Counted from the stretch's first letter, positions 1 through 8,734 are shown. The stretch is 15,204 nt of DNA from Acidimicrobiaceae bacterium (GCA_030838245.1 JAUTXB010000023.1:1-15204), one strand, 5' to 3'. Translations and numbers: made by a program. Notes: generated by a model from the letters alone, not told the origin.

Positions 1-981
1 CAGGCCCATGGACTGCAGGTCGCGCAAGGTCACTTCCCGGCCGCCGGCGTAACGCAGGATGACGCCGGGGAGGCCCAGCCGGAAGAGGGCGATCCAGCGG
101 ATCGCCTCCCAGGCGCCGACGGGCTGCTGGTCGCCCAACGGGGTGCCAGGCCGGGGGTTGAGGAAGTTGAGCGGGACCTCGGTGGGGTCGAGCTCTTGGA
201 GTTGGGTGAGCAACTCCACCCGTTGCGCATCGCTCTCACCCATCCCGATGAGAGCACCGCAGCAAAGCTCCATCCCGTGGTCACGCACCAACGCGCAGGT
301 CGCCTCGCGCTCTTCCCAGGTGTGGGAGGTCACCACGTTGGCAAAGAACGACTTGGAGGTCTCGAGGTTGTGGTTGTAACGGTGGACGCCGCCCTCGGCC
401 AAGCGGCGAGCCTGGTCGTCGGTGAGGAGGCCGGCGCTGACGGCCACGTTCAACCCCGTCGAGTCGCGCACCAGCGGGACCAGCTCCAAGATGCGGCTCA
501 GGGTTCGTTCGTCCGGCCCGCGGATGGCCAGCACGATGCAGAACTCGGACGCTCCCGAGGCCTTGGTCTCCTGGGCTGCTCGGAGTACCTCGTCGGCATC
601 GAGGAACGGGGTCGCCTTCACCGGCGTCTCGAACCGGGACGACTGGGAGCAAAAGTGGCAGTCCTCGGGGCAGCCACCGGTCTTGGCCGAGAGGATGCCC
701 TCCACCTCGACCTCTGGCCCACACCAGTCCAGGCGGACCTGGTGGGCCAGTGCGGCCAGCGAAGTGACCCACTGGTCGGGTAGCTCGGCCAGGGCGCTGA
801 GTTCGTCGGCGGTGAGCAGGCGACGCTCGTCGAGCAGGGCGGTCTCCGCTTCGGCCAGCCTCTTTCGTGCCAGCTTGGAGTCGATCCGGGGACGCTCGAC
901 CTCGGGTGCCGTCGGGCGCCGGTTGGGCACGCCGAGGGAGACGGTGGTACGAGTGGGGGTAGCAGTGGCGTCGCCGGGCAT
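1..981 (-). CDS. bioB: Biotin synthase (radical SAM), C-terminus cut by window edge
   Basis: Biotin synthase inserts sulfur into dethiobiotin, the last step of biotin synthesis, using a radical-SAM [4Fe-4S] cluster and an auxiliary [2Fe-2S] cluster. The 327 visible residues start at an ATG at 981. The CxxxCxxC radical-SAM motif is C104/C108/C111 (GGCPEDCHFCSQS). The family hallmark YNHNLETS is at 202-209, and LNFLNPRPGTP is near 271-281. Of the usual auxiliary-cluster ligands I can place C148 (E. coli Cys97), C240 (Cys188) and R310 (Arg260). The stretch that normally carries Cys128 reads LNVAVSAGLL (177-186) and has no cysteine. An unusually long N-terminal extension precedes the domain. There is no Shine-Dalgarno; a TACCGT box 6 nt upstream suggests a leaderless transcript. 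It diverges from the acyl-CoA dehydrogenase. The identity is secure; whether the cysteine loss changes cluster chemistry is unknown. Confidence 0.95.
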   Translation of the reverse strand, partial: MPGDATATPTRTTVSLGVPNRRPTAPEVERPRIDSKLARKRLAEAETALLDERRLLTADELSALAELPDQWVTSLAALAHQVRLDWCGPEVEVEGILSAKTGGCPEDCHFCSQSSRFETPVKATPFLDADEVLRAAQETKASGASEFCIVLAIRGPDERTLSRILELVPLVRDSTGLNVAVSAGLLTDDQARRLAEGGVHRYNHNLETSKSFFANVVTSHTWEEREATCALVRDHGMELCCGALIGMGESDAQRVELLTQLQELDPTEVPLNFLNPRPGTPLGDQQPVGAWEAIRWIALFRLGLPGVILRYAGGREVTLRDLQSMGL

Positions 982-987
982 GGCTGT

Positions 988-993
988 ACGGTA
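988..993 (-). promoter_or_regulatory. Candidate -10 box for leaderless bioB
   Basis: Reading the minus strand, TACCGT (fits TAnnnT) is followed by exactly 6 nt and then the bioB ATG, so transcription would begin at or next to the start codon. No purine-rich ribosome site lies before the ATG. No convincing -35 hexamer is visible. Confidence 0.4.
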
Positions 994-1046
994 GCGGGCC
1001 GCTCCGAAGTGACGAAATCGAACCGCCGAACGACAGGGAGACCAAC

Positions 1047-2345
1047 ATGGCCTGGGACTTTTCAACCGAGCCCGAGTTCGAGGAGAAGCTGGCCTGGATG
1101 CGCTCGTTCGTACGGGACGACATCTTCCCCCTCGAGACGCTGGACCTCTCCCATGAGGCCATGCTCGAGGCCATCCGGCCCCTCCAGGACCAGGTCAAAG
1201 AGCGTGGGCTCTGGGCCTCGCACCTGCCCCCCGAGTTGGGCGGGGGCGGCTTCGGCCAGGTGAAGCTGGGGCTCATGCACGAGATCCTGGGCCAGACCCC
1301 CTACGGGCCGGTGGTCTTCGGCAACAACGCGCCGGACTCGGGCAATGCCGAGCTCCTGGCCGTGGGCATCGAATCGTCGGGTCGGGTGGAGCAACGGGAG
1401 CGCTGGCTGCTGCCCCTGCTCGAGGGCCGCTATCGGAGCGGCTTCTCCATGACCGAGCCTGGAGCCGGAGCCGACCCCACCCTGATCGCCACCCAGGCCG
1501 TGCGGGACGGCGATGAGTGGGTCATCGACGGTCACAAGTGGTTCACCTCCAACGGATCGGTGGCCGACTTCCTCATCGTCATGGCCGTGACCAACCCCGA
1601 CGTCCATCCCTACCAGGGCTGTTCGATGATCATCGTGCCCGCCGATGCGCCGGGAGTGGACATCGTCCGGGACATCCCCACCATGGAGGATCCCGTCGAG
1701 CACTTCGGCAAGTTCGGGGGGCACGCCGAGATCATCTACCGGGAGGTTCGGGTTCCCTACGAGAACCTGGTCGGCAACGAGGGCGAGGGCTTCCTGTTGG
1801 CCCAGAAACGCCTCGGCCCCGGTCGCATCCACCACTGCATGCGATGGCTGGGCCAGTCCAAGCGGGCCTTCGACATGATGTGCGAGCGGGCCGTGTCCCG
1901 CTACACCCACAAATCCACGCTGGCCGAGAAGCAGACCGTGCAGAACTGGGTCGCCGACTCGTTGGCCGAGATGACTGCGGCGCGGCTGATGACGCTCTAC
2001 GCGGCGTGGAAGATGGACGAGGTCGGCTCGGCCGAGGCCCGAGTCGAGATCGCCATGATCAAGTACTACGGGGCCAGCGTGCTCTACAACGTGATCGACC
2101 GGGCCATCCAGGTCCACGGCTCCCTGGGTTTCTCCACCGATCTGCCCCTGGAGTCGATGTACCGGGCCGCCCGGGCGGCCCGCATCTACGACGGGCCCGA
2201 CGAGGTGCACAAGGTGACCGTCGCCCGCCGGGTGCTGAAGGGGTACGCCCCCGTCGACGTGCCCACCGAGCATGTGCCCACCCGGCGGATCGCGGCCAAG
2301 GAGCGCTTCGCCTCGCTCCTCGACGCGGCAACCGCCGACAGCTGA
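1047..2345 (+). CDS. Acyl-CoA dehydrogenase, ACAD10/11-like
   Basis: This 432-residue flavoprotein should oxidise an acyl-CoA at the alpha-beta bond and pass electrons to an electron-transfer flavoprotein. The ATG at 1047 follows AGGGAG with a 6-nt spacer. The FAD/substrate signature FSMTEPGAGADPT is at 133-145. The middle beta domain contains GHKWFTSNGS (162-171), and QVHGSLGFS is at 355-363. Near the C-terminus RIYDGPDEVHK (379-389) resembles the ADGPDEVH motif of ACAD10/ACAD11 proteins. Asp382 sits where medium-chain enzymes have their catalytic Glu in the IYEG motif. The substrate cannot be told from sequence. The stop codon is 11 bp before the next start, so it is very likely co-transcribed with the small hydrolase. 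Confidence 0.93.
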   Translation: MAWDFSTEPEFEEKLAWMRSFVRDDIFPLETLDLSHEAMLEAIRPLQDQVKERGLWASHLPPELGGGGFGQVKLGLMHEILGQTPYGPVVFGNNAPDSGNAELLAVGIESSGRVEQRERWLLPLLEGRYRSGFSMTEPGAGADPTLIATQAVRDGDEWVIDGHKWFTSNGSVADFLIVMAVTNPDVHPYQGCSMIIVPADAPGVDIVRDIPTMEDPVEHFGKFGGHAEIIYREVRVPYENLVGNEGEGFLLAQKRLGPGRIHHCMRWLGQSKRAFDMMCERAVSRYTHKSTLAEKQTVQNWVADSLAEMTAARLMTLYAAWKMDEVGSAEARVEIAMIKYYGASVLYNVIDRAIQVHGSLGFSTDLPLESMYRAARAARIYDGPDEVHKVTVARRVLKGYAPVDVPTEHVPTRRIAAKERFASLLDAATADS

Positions 2346-2356
2346 GGGCGGCCGCC

Positions 2357-2947
2357 GTGCCGACATCTCGCCCGAGCAAGACCGTGCCCGCCGGCCTCGT
2401 ACTGACCCCGGGGGCGGGGGCGGGGAGCGACCAGCCGTCGCTGGTGGCCATCGAGGAGGCGTTGACCCCGGCCGGTGTGCGGGTGGAGCGCGTCGACTTC
2501 CCCTATCGGCTGGCCGGGAAGAAGGCGCCCGACCGACCACCGGTGCTGTTAGCCACGGTGATCGACGCGGCAGCCGCCTTGGCCTCCGAGCTCGGCGTCG
2601 ACGGCACCAGGGTGGCGGTGGGCGGACGGTCGATGGGCGGGCGGATGTGCTCCATGGCCGTCGCCGACGGCATGGCTGCGGCTGCCCTTGTCCTGGTGAG
2701 CTACCCGCTCCATCCACCGGGAAAGCCCGAACGGCTCCGGACCGAGCATTTCCAGGCCATCTCCGTCCCCTGCCTGTTCGTGTCGGGCACCCGTGACTCC
2801 TTCGGGACCCAGGCCGAGCTCGAGAAGGCCACGGCGACCATTCCTGGCCTGGTGACCCATGTCTGGATCGACGGCGGCGACCATGGCCTCCGTCGCAAGG
2901 ACGCCGAAGTGGCCGGGCACGTTCGGGATTGGTTCCTCGGGCTCTGA
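2357..2947 (+). CDS. Small alpha/beta hydrolase, KANL3/Tex30-like
   Basis: A 196-residue cytoplasmic alpha/beta hydrolase, probably an esterase or thioesterase-like enzyme of unknown substrate. The nucleophile elbow is GGRSMGG with Ser92, the acid is probably Asp147 in SGTRDSFG, and the histidine is His176 in GGDHGL. The N-terminal LTPGAGAGSDQP (16-27) forms the oxyanion region typical of KANL3/Tex30-type proteins. I chose the GTG at 2357 because GAGGGCGG lies just upstream at 2345-2352. The same frame stays open back to about 1517, but that part overlaps the dehydrogenase and is coincidental. The 11-bp gap to the acyl-CoA dehydrogenase implies one operon, so acyl-CoA or acyl-ester cleavage is a plausible but unproven role. 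Confidence 0.85.
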   Translation: MPTSRPSKTVPAGLVLTPGAGAGSDQPSLVAIEEALTPAGVRVERVDFPYRLAGKKAPDRPPVLLATVIDAAAALASELGVDGTRVAVGGRSMGGRMCSMAVADGMAAAALVLVSYPLHPPGKPERLRTEHFQAISVPCLFVSGTRDSFGTQAELEKATATIPGLVTHVWIDGGDHGLRRKDAEVAGHVRDWFLGL

Positions 2948-2983
2948 CCGTCTGGGCCGTGGCCCCGGCCACGTCGTGCGGTC
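2946..2983. terminator. Possible bidirectional terminator between convergent genes
   Basis: Between the hydrolase and ahcY stop codons there is a perfect 7-bp stem, CGTGGCC (2958-2964) with GGCCACG (2967-2973) and a 2-nt loop. Flanking GACCG (2946-2950) and CGGTC (2979-2983) could extend it through an internal loop. There is no T-tract, as is common in high-GC actinobacteria, so termination is inferred from position and symmetry only. Confidence 0.4.
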
Positions 2984-3026
2984 GGAACGTGCAGTCAGGA
3001 AGTGCGGTTAGGGAGAAGCGGTTGCG

Positions 3027-4649
<1,623 letters not shown>

Positions 4650-4661
4650 TCACGTGGAGCA

Positions 4662-4677
4662 GGGGCAGGGGCAGGGG
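4662..4677 (+). repeat. Tandem G-tract repeat (GGGG-CA) x3 upstream of hydrolase promoter
   Basis: Three GGGG runs are separated by identical CA dinucleotides, just upstream of the candidate -10 box at 4697. A further GGG at about 4647-4649 would be the fourth tract needed for a quadruplex, but its loop is long. The repeat may be a simple slippage product; a structural or regulatory role is speculative. Confidence 0.5.
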
Positions 4678-4696
4678 ACCCCTCTCGGCTACTCCC

Positions 4697-4702
4697 TAGA
4701 AT
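4697..4702 (+). promoter_or_regulatory. Candidate -10 box for leaderless alpha/beta hydrolase
   Basis: TAGAAT (5/6 match to TATAAT) ends 8 nt before the ATG at 4711, and no ribosome binding site is present. This favours a leaderless mRNA and the 4711 start over the in-frame GTG at 4654. No clear -35 is seen; the upstream sequence is G-tract rich. Confidence 0.45.
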
Positions 4703-4710
4703 CGCTGGTT

Positions 4711-5631
4711 ATGCCAGAGAAGGACCTCGACAACGTAGACGGCGCGGCGACGGACGCACCCGCATGGTTCCGGCGGGCGCTCGAGGCACCCGTTGTCATC
4801 GATCACGTCTCGGTCGATGGGTGCTCGATCGCCTTCCGTCGTTGGGGTGACCAGTCCCGACCGGGCGTGGTGCTCGTGCACGGGGGAGGTGCGCACAGCC
4901 GGTGGTGGGACCACGTGGCCCCGCTGCTCGCCGCCGAGTGCAGCGTGGCCGCCCTCGACCTGTCCGGCCATGGCGACAGCGGGCGGCGGGACCGCTATAC
5001 GTTCACCGACTGGGCCCGTGAGATCCTGGCCGTGGCCGAAGAGCTGGCCGGCCCCGAGGCCCCCGTGGTCGTCGCCCACAGCATGGGAGGGCTGGCCGCC
5101 ATCCAGGCCGCAGCCACCTCGGGCGATCGGATGAAGGGCGTCATCATCGTGGACTCGGCGGTGCGGACGTTCTCACCTGAAGAGGAAGCCGGTCGCGAAG
5201 GCGTGTTCGGTCCGTTGCGCGTCTATCCCACGCTCGACGCCGCGCTGGCCCGGTTCCACCCCGTTCCCGACCAGCCCGACTCGCTGCCCTACGTGATGGA
5301 CCACGTCGCTCGCACCTCGGCCCACCAGGTTCCCGGCGGCTGGAGCTGGAAGTTCGACCCCGCCTTTCATCACGGCTTCGAGCGCCCCGAACCGGACGTG
5401 CTCTCGGCCGTCTCGTGCCGGGTGGCCCTGTTGCGGGCTGAGTTCGGTCTGGTCACCCCGGACATCGGGACGAGCATGCACGAGAAGCTGGGTCGCAACG
5501 CACCGGTGATCGAGATCCCCCTGGCCCATCACCACGTCATGCTTGATCAGCCGCTCTCCCTGATCACCGCGATCCGGACCCTACTGGCTGACTGGCGGCA
5601 CTCGGCCGCCGTGCCCAAGGAGTGGTCGTAG
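4711..5631 (+). CDS. Alpha/beta-fold hydrolase
   Basis: A 306-residue alpha/beta hydrolase of the large lipase/epoxide-hydrolase-like superfamily. The oxyanion-hole motif HGGGAHSRWW is at 57-66, LDLSGHGDSG is at 82-91, and the nucleophile elbow AHSMGG contains Ser124. The catalytic histidine is one of His273-275 in the AHHHVMLDQP segment. The acid is probably in the segment before the cap exit but I cannot fix it. There is no signal peptide, so it is probably cytoplasmic. I chose the ATG at 4711 because TAGAAT lies directly upstream, whereas the alternative GTG at 4654 would place that box inside the gene. It diverges from ahcY and converges on the lipoprotein gene. The substrate is unknown. 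Confidence 0.85.
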   Translation: MPEKDLDNVDGAATDAPAWFRRALEAPVVIDHVSVDGCSIAFRRWGDQSRPGVVLVHGGGAHSRWWDHVAPLLAAECSVAALDLSGHGDSGRRDRYTFTDWAREILAVAEELAGPEAPVVVAHSMGGLAAIQAAATSGDRMKGVIIVDSAVRTFSPEEEAGREGVFGPLRVYPTLDAALARFHPVPDQPDSLPYVMDHVARTSAHQVPGGWSWKFDPAFHHGFERPEPDVLSAVSCRVALLRAEFGLVTPDIGTSMHEKLGRNAPVIEIPLAHHHVMLDQPLSLITAIRTLLADWRHSAAVPKEWS

Positions 5632-5655
5632 CCCCTCCGTCGAGCCCCGAGCGGC

Positions 5656-6282
5656 CTACGGCGTCGTGCCCACCGGGGAGATCTGTGGCGACTCCTGGGC
5701 ATTGTTGGGACAGGTGGTCAGCGACGAGTCGGCGGCGATGACCGACGCGGTCTGGTTGGGGGGATAGACCCGGAAGCCCTGGACGGCCACCGGGGTGCAA
5801 TTGATGATCCCCGGGTTGGCCTGCCGGAAGATGGCCGTCGTCGACTGGCCCCCGGTCAGGGTGACCAGCGGCGCCGTCTGTCCGGTCCTGGCCGCAGCTG
5901 CGCCCACTTGTGCCCCGCTAGCGTCCACCATGGAAACGCCGGGGTATCCCTGCATCGTGCACGTCGTGGTCCCGGTGTTCTGGAACACCAACGGGATGAT
6001 CTGCGAACCGGCCGCACCTTGTGCCTGGCCGACCGACACCGACAACTGCCCTGTCGTGCACGGGGCGCCGCTCGCCGAGGTGGTCGGCGGGGTGCTGGTG
6101 GTGCTCGAGGCGGGTACTGTGGTCGACGGCTTCGTCGACGTGGTGGTGGGGTGCGCTTTCTTCGTGGTTGTCGAGGTCGTGGTCTTCGTCGTCTTGGTCG
6201 GGCTCCCGCTGCTGCAACCCGCCGCTACGGCACCCGCCAGCACCACCGCACACCCGACCTGCAGTCCTCTGCGATACATCAT
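5656..6282 (-). CDS. Predicted lipoprotein with DUF4232-like domain
   Basis: A 208-residue exported protein. The N-terminus has Arg4-Arg5, a hydrophobic segment (about 8-21) and a lipobox-like AAGC with the modified cysteine at Cys23, so it should be anchored to the outer face of the membrane. Residues 27-70 form a Thr/Ser/Pro-rich linker. The C-terminal domain (about 73-208) has the DUF4232 pattern: IIPLVFQNTGTTTCTMQGYPGV, here spanning 95-116, followed by a GG-turn near 144. Four domain cysteines (75, 108, 162, 191) could form two disulfides. The start follows AAGGGG; ATG 6282 and ATG 6279 are both possible. Its function is unknown; actinobacteria often carry several such lipoproteins. Confidence 0.85.
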   Translation of the reverse strand: MMYRRGLQVGCAVVLAGAVAAGCSSGSPTKTTKTTTSTTTKKAHPTTTSTKPSTTVPASSTTSTPPTTSASGAPCTTGQLSVSVGQAQGAAGSQIIPLVFQNTGTTTCTMQGYPGVSMVDASGAQVGAAAARTGQTAPLVTLTGGQSTTAIFRQANPGIINCTPVAVQGFRVYPPNQTASVIAADSSLTTCPNNAQESPQISPVGTTP

Positions 6283-6450
6283 CTCGCCCCTTCACCGTTT
6301 GCCTGCCCGTCAGGTATACCCGCGCCCACCGGGCACCACGCGGATCACCCTGCTGATCAGGTGGCATCCTGGTTCGCCGACCGCGATCGGCCGGCCTGGC
6401 CTCGAACGCGACGAGTGTGGCCGACGAGTCGAACAAGAAAAGGAGGAGAT

Positions 6451-6972
6451 GTGCCCATCTATGCCCTCGGAGACCTGGTACCGACCATCGACGAGACGGC
6501 GTTCGTCCACCCCGATGCCGTGATCATCGGGAACGTGACCATCGGCGCCCAGTCGTCGGTCTGGCCGTGCGCCGTCCTGCGGGGGGATGGCGGCGAGATA
6601 CGGGTGGGGGCGCGGACGTCGATCCAGGACGGATCGATCGTGCACACGACGGTGTTCACCCCGACGCGGATCGGCGACGACTGCGTGATCGGCCATCTCG
6701 TCCATCTGGAGGGATGCACGATCGGAGACGGGTGCCTGGTGGGGAGCGCGTCGGTGGTCCTCCACGATGCCGTCGTGGAGACCGGGGCGGTGGTCGGGTC
6801 GAATGCCGTGGTCCCAGACAAGATGGTCGTGCCCACCGGATCGGTGGCACTGGGGATCCCGGCCAAACTTCGAGAGGCGTCGCCCGAGACGCTGGCCGGG
6901 ATCGGCATCGGGGCCGAGCACTACGTGCACCAGGCCGAGCTGTTCCGGTCGCAGCTCCGGCTCATCGGTTGA
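6451..6972 (+). CDS. Gamma-carbonic-anhydrase-like hexapeptide-repeat protein
   Basis: A 173-residue left-handed beta-helix protein of the gamma carbonic anhydrase/YrdA group. The GTG start at 6451 follows AGGAGG with a 4-nt spacer. Hexapeptide-type repeats run from about residue 20 to 135 (for example VIIGNVTIGAQSSVW, CTIGDGCLVGS), with SVWPCAVLRGD at 36-46 and the C-terminal GIPAK motif at 135-139. Zinc-ligand candidates are His65 (SIVH) and His82 (IGH). The third family histidine, in LHGC, is Glu87 here (HLEGC), with His85 two residues earlier. Catalysis of CO2 hydration is therefore uncertain; many relatives have no shown activity. Its stop overlaps the sigma-factor stop by 11 bp on the opposite strand. 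Confidence 0.88.
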   Translation: MPIYALGDLVPTIDETAFVHPDAVIIGNVTIGAQSSVWPCAVLRGDGGEIRVGARTSIQDGSIVHTTVFTPTRIGDDCVIGHLVHLEGCTIGDGCLVGSASVVLHDAVVETGAVVGSNAVVPDKMVVPTGSVALGIPAKLREASPETLAGIGIGAEHYVHQAELFRSQLRLIG

Positions 6973-8239
6973 TGCTCGGGGCCTGGTCGCTGGCCGCAGT
7001 GGCAATCTCGTCGAGCCGCCGGGCCAGGAAGCTCTGCTCGACCGCGTTGTCGGTGAGGTCACGAGCCAAGCGATAGGCGATCACCGCCTCGTCCAGACGG
7101 CCTGACCGGCGGAGAAGGTCTGCCCGGGTGGAGTGGAACAGGTGATAGTCGTCGAGCTCGGCGCTGAGGTCGGCATCGTCCAAGATGGCCAGTCCGGCCG
7201 CCGGTGCATCGGCCATAGCCACGGCTACGGCCCGGTTGAGGTGGACGATTGGCGTGGGCTCCCACTCCAGGAGGCGGTCGTAGAGAAGGACGATGGTGGC
7301 CCAATCGGTGAGGCTGGCGCGTGGTGCCCCGGTGTGCAGCGCGCCGATAGCCGCCTTCAGCTGATGAGGACCGGCTGCGCCCATGGCCTGAGCCCGGTCG
7401 AGCAGGGCGAAACCTGCGTTGGCCTTGGCCTTGTCCCATTGGCCTCGGTCCTGTTCCTCGAGCGTCAGCGGGTGCCCGGCACCGTCGACCCGGGCCGACC
7501 GCCGGGAGTCCTGGAAGTGCAGCAAGGCGGCCAAGCCGAGTGGCTCGGGTTCGCCCGGGAGCAATTCGACCACCAGGCCGGCCAGCCGGAGGGCCTCATC
7601 GCAGAGGTCCACCCGCACGAGCTCGGTGCCGCTGCCGGCGAGGTAGCCCGCATTGAAGATGAGGTAGATGACGGTGAGCACGGCGTCCAGCCGCTCGGGC
7701 AGCTCGTCGGGCGTCGGCACGCGATAGGCGATGCCGGCCTGACGGATCTTGCGCTTGGCCCGGACTATCCGTTGGGCCAGCGCCGGAGCGGCGAGCAGAA
7801 AGGCGCGGGCGACCTCCTCGGTGGTGAGGCCGCCCAGCGACCGAAGGGTCAGTGCCACCCGAGCCTCGAGCGACAGGGAGGGATGGCAGCAGGTGAAGAT
7901 GAGCCGCAGGCGGTCGTCGGCGATGGGACCGGTGACTTCTCCGGCGTCCCAGGCGATAGCCAGCTCGCCCCAGGCTCGTTGGCGGCGCTCGGCCGCCGCG
8001 GCTCGCCGAAGCCGGTCGACGGCCTTGCGCCGAGCCGTGGTCACCAGCCAACCGGCCGGATTCACAGGAATCCCGTTGCTCGGCCACGTCGTCGCCGCGG
8101 CGGCGAAGGCGTCCTGGAGCGCGTCCTCGGCCAGGTCGAAGTCCTTGACGATGCCGATCAAACAGGCCAGGACGCGGCCGCGATCGGTCCGGTAGGCGAG
8201 CTCGAGCGCTTCGTCCACCGGACCGCCGCGGCCATACAT
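6962..8239 (-). CDS. ECF-type RNA polymerase sigma factor, ECF42-like with DUF6596
   Basis: A 425-residue sigma factor of the ECF42 type, which should direct RNA polymerase to a small regulon. Region 2 spans about 12-80 (DFDLAEDALQDAF at 33-45; PAGWLVTTARRKAVDRLRR at 61-79). The hallmark RLIFTCCHP is at 112-120, and region 4 is about 125-170 (GLTTEEVARAFL; RIVRAKRKIR). A long C-terminal extension begins with the DUF6596-like segment (AVLTVIYLIFNAGY, 186-199) and ends in TPR-like helices, as in this group. I start it at ATG 8239, since the frame upstream runs through the DGPF gene in another frame. The DGPF gene ends 17 bp upstream, the classic ECF42 neighbour. No anti-sigma gene is adjacent; the extension is thought to control activity in this group. 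Confidence 0.93.
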   Translation of the reverse strand: MYGRGGPVDEALELAYRTDRGRVLACLIGIVKDFDLAEDALQDAFAAAATTWPSNGIPVNPAGWLVTTARRKAVDRLRRAAAAERRQRAWGELAIAWDAGEVTGPIADDRLRLIFTCCHPSLSLEARVALTLRSLGGLTTEEVARAFLLAAPALAQRIVRAKRKIRQAGIAYRVPTPDELPERLDAVLTVIYLIFNAGYLAGSGTELVRVDLCDEALRLAGLVVELLPGEPEPLGLAALLHFQDSRRSARVDGAGHPLTLEEQDRGQWDKAKANAGFALLDRAQAMGAAGPHQLKAAIGALHTGAPRASLTDWATIVLLYDRLLEWEPTPIVHLNRAVAVAMADAPAAGLAILDDADLSAELDDYHLFHSTRADLLRRSGRLDEAVIAYRLARDLTDNAVEQSFLARRLDEIATAASDQAPSINR

Positions 8240-8256
8240 GTCAACAGGTTCCAGAT

Positions 8257-8592
8257 CTACATCTCCGCCACGGGGCGGACCTCGACGGAACCGTACTTGG
8301 CCGACGGCACCATGGCCGCGGCCTTGAGGGCCTGATCGAGCTCGGCGCAATCGATGATGTAGTAGCCCGACATCCACTCCTTGGTCTCGGCGAAGGGGCC
8401 GTCGACCGTCAAGGTCTTGCCGTCCCGCACCCGGATAGTGGTTGCTGTGCTCGGGTCGTTGAGCGGGGCTCCCGTGTACTCGCCCAGCTGCTCGCCGAAC
8501 GCTGCGTACTCGGCCATGAGCTCGTCCCATCCTGGTCCTCCGGGCTGGGGGTGCAGTTCGGAATCGTTGTGGATGATCAACATGTATTGCAT
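8257..8592 (-). CDS. YCII-related DGPF protein, partner of the ECF42 sigma factor
   Basis: A 111-residue protein with a YCII-like alpha/beta fold. The N-terminus MQYMLIIHND and the motif VDGPFAETKEWMSGYYIID give the DGPF name. Such proteins are typically encoded next to ECF42 sigma factors and are often among their targets, but their biochemical role is not established. The ATG at 8592 follows GAGGAG with a 6-nt spacer. It lies 17 bp upstream of the sigma gene on the same strand, so the two are probably co-transcribed. A candidate ECF42-type promoter sits about 48-74 bp upstream of the start. Confidence 0.93.
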   Translation of the reverse strand: MQYMLIIHNDSELHPQPGGPGWDELMAEYAAFGEQLGEYTGAPLNDPSTATTIRVRDGKTLTVDGPFAETKEWMSGYYIIDCAELDQALKAAAMVPSAKYGSVEVRPVAEM

Positions 8593-8639
8593 TGTCGGCT
8601 CCTCGTTTGTGGGTGGCGGAATGTCCGCATCGCCCAATT

Positions 8640-8666
8640 GACGCTGACCGCCCCTCCGGATCGACA
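8640..8666 (-). promoter_or_regulatory. Candidate ECF42-type promoter of the DGPF-sigma operon
   Basis: On the minus strand TGTCGA (8666-8661) is followed by a 17-bp spacer and CGTC (8643-8640). As I recall, the motif described for ECF42 sigma factors in Streptomyces is TGTCGA at -35 and CG(A/T)C at -10, which this matches. Position and orientation fit autoregulation of the DGPF and sigma genes. Confidence 0.6.
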
Positions 8667-8675
8667 CGTTGTCGA
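8661..8675. repeat. Perfect inverted repeat TCGACA-CGT-TGTCGA
   Basis: Six-base arms with a 3-nt centre, so the ECF42-type -35 hexamer TGTCGA is present once on each strand. On the plus strand the second copy points toward the ferritin-like gene, but no exact CG(A/T)C lies 16-18 bp downstream (the nearest sequence is CCGTA). It may be a second sigma contact or a regulator site. Confidence 0.55.
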
Positions 8676-8734
8676 ATCTTTTTCGTTCCCTACCGTATGG
8701 GCTGGCGATCTGAGCTGCCCGTGACGGGGCCTCG

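Noticed and set aside
1062..2972. A 636-codon open frame antisense to the acyl-CoA dehydrogenase and hydrolase
   Set aside because: Low-complexity Arg/Pro/Gly/His-rich translation with no recognisable domain. The sense strand encodes two well-conserved proteins, and long antisense frames are common in high-GC DNA.
8240..8530. Upstream extension of the sigma-factor reading frame to 8530
   Set aside because: It overlaps the well-supported DGPF gene in another frame and shows no sigma-like sequence before residue 1 of the chosen start.
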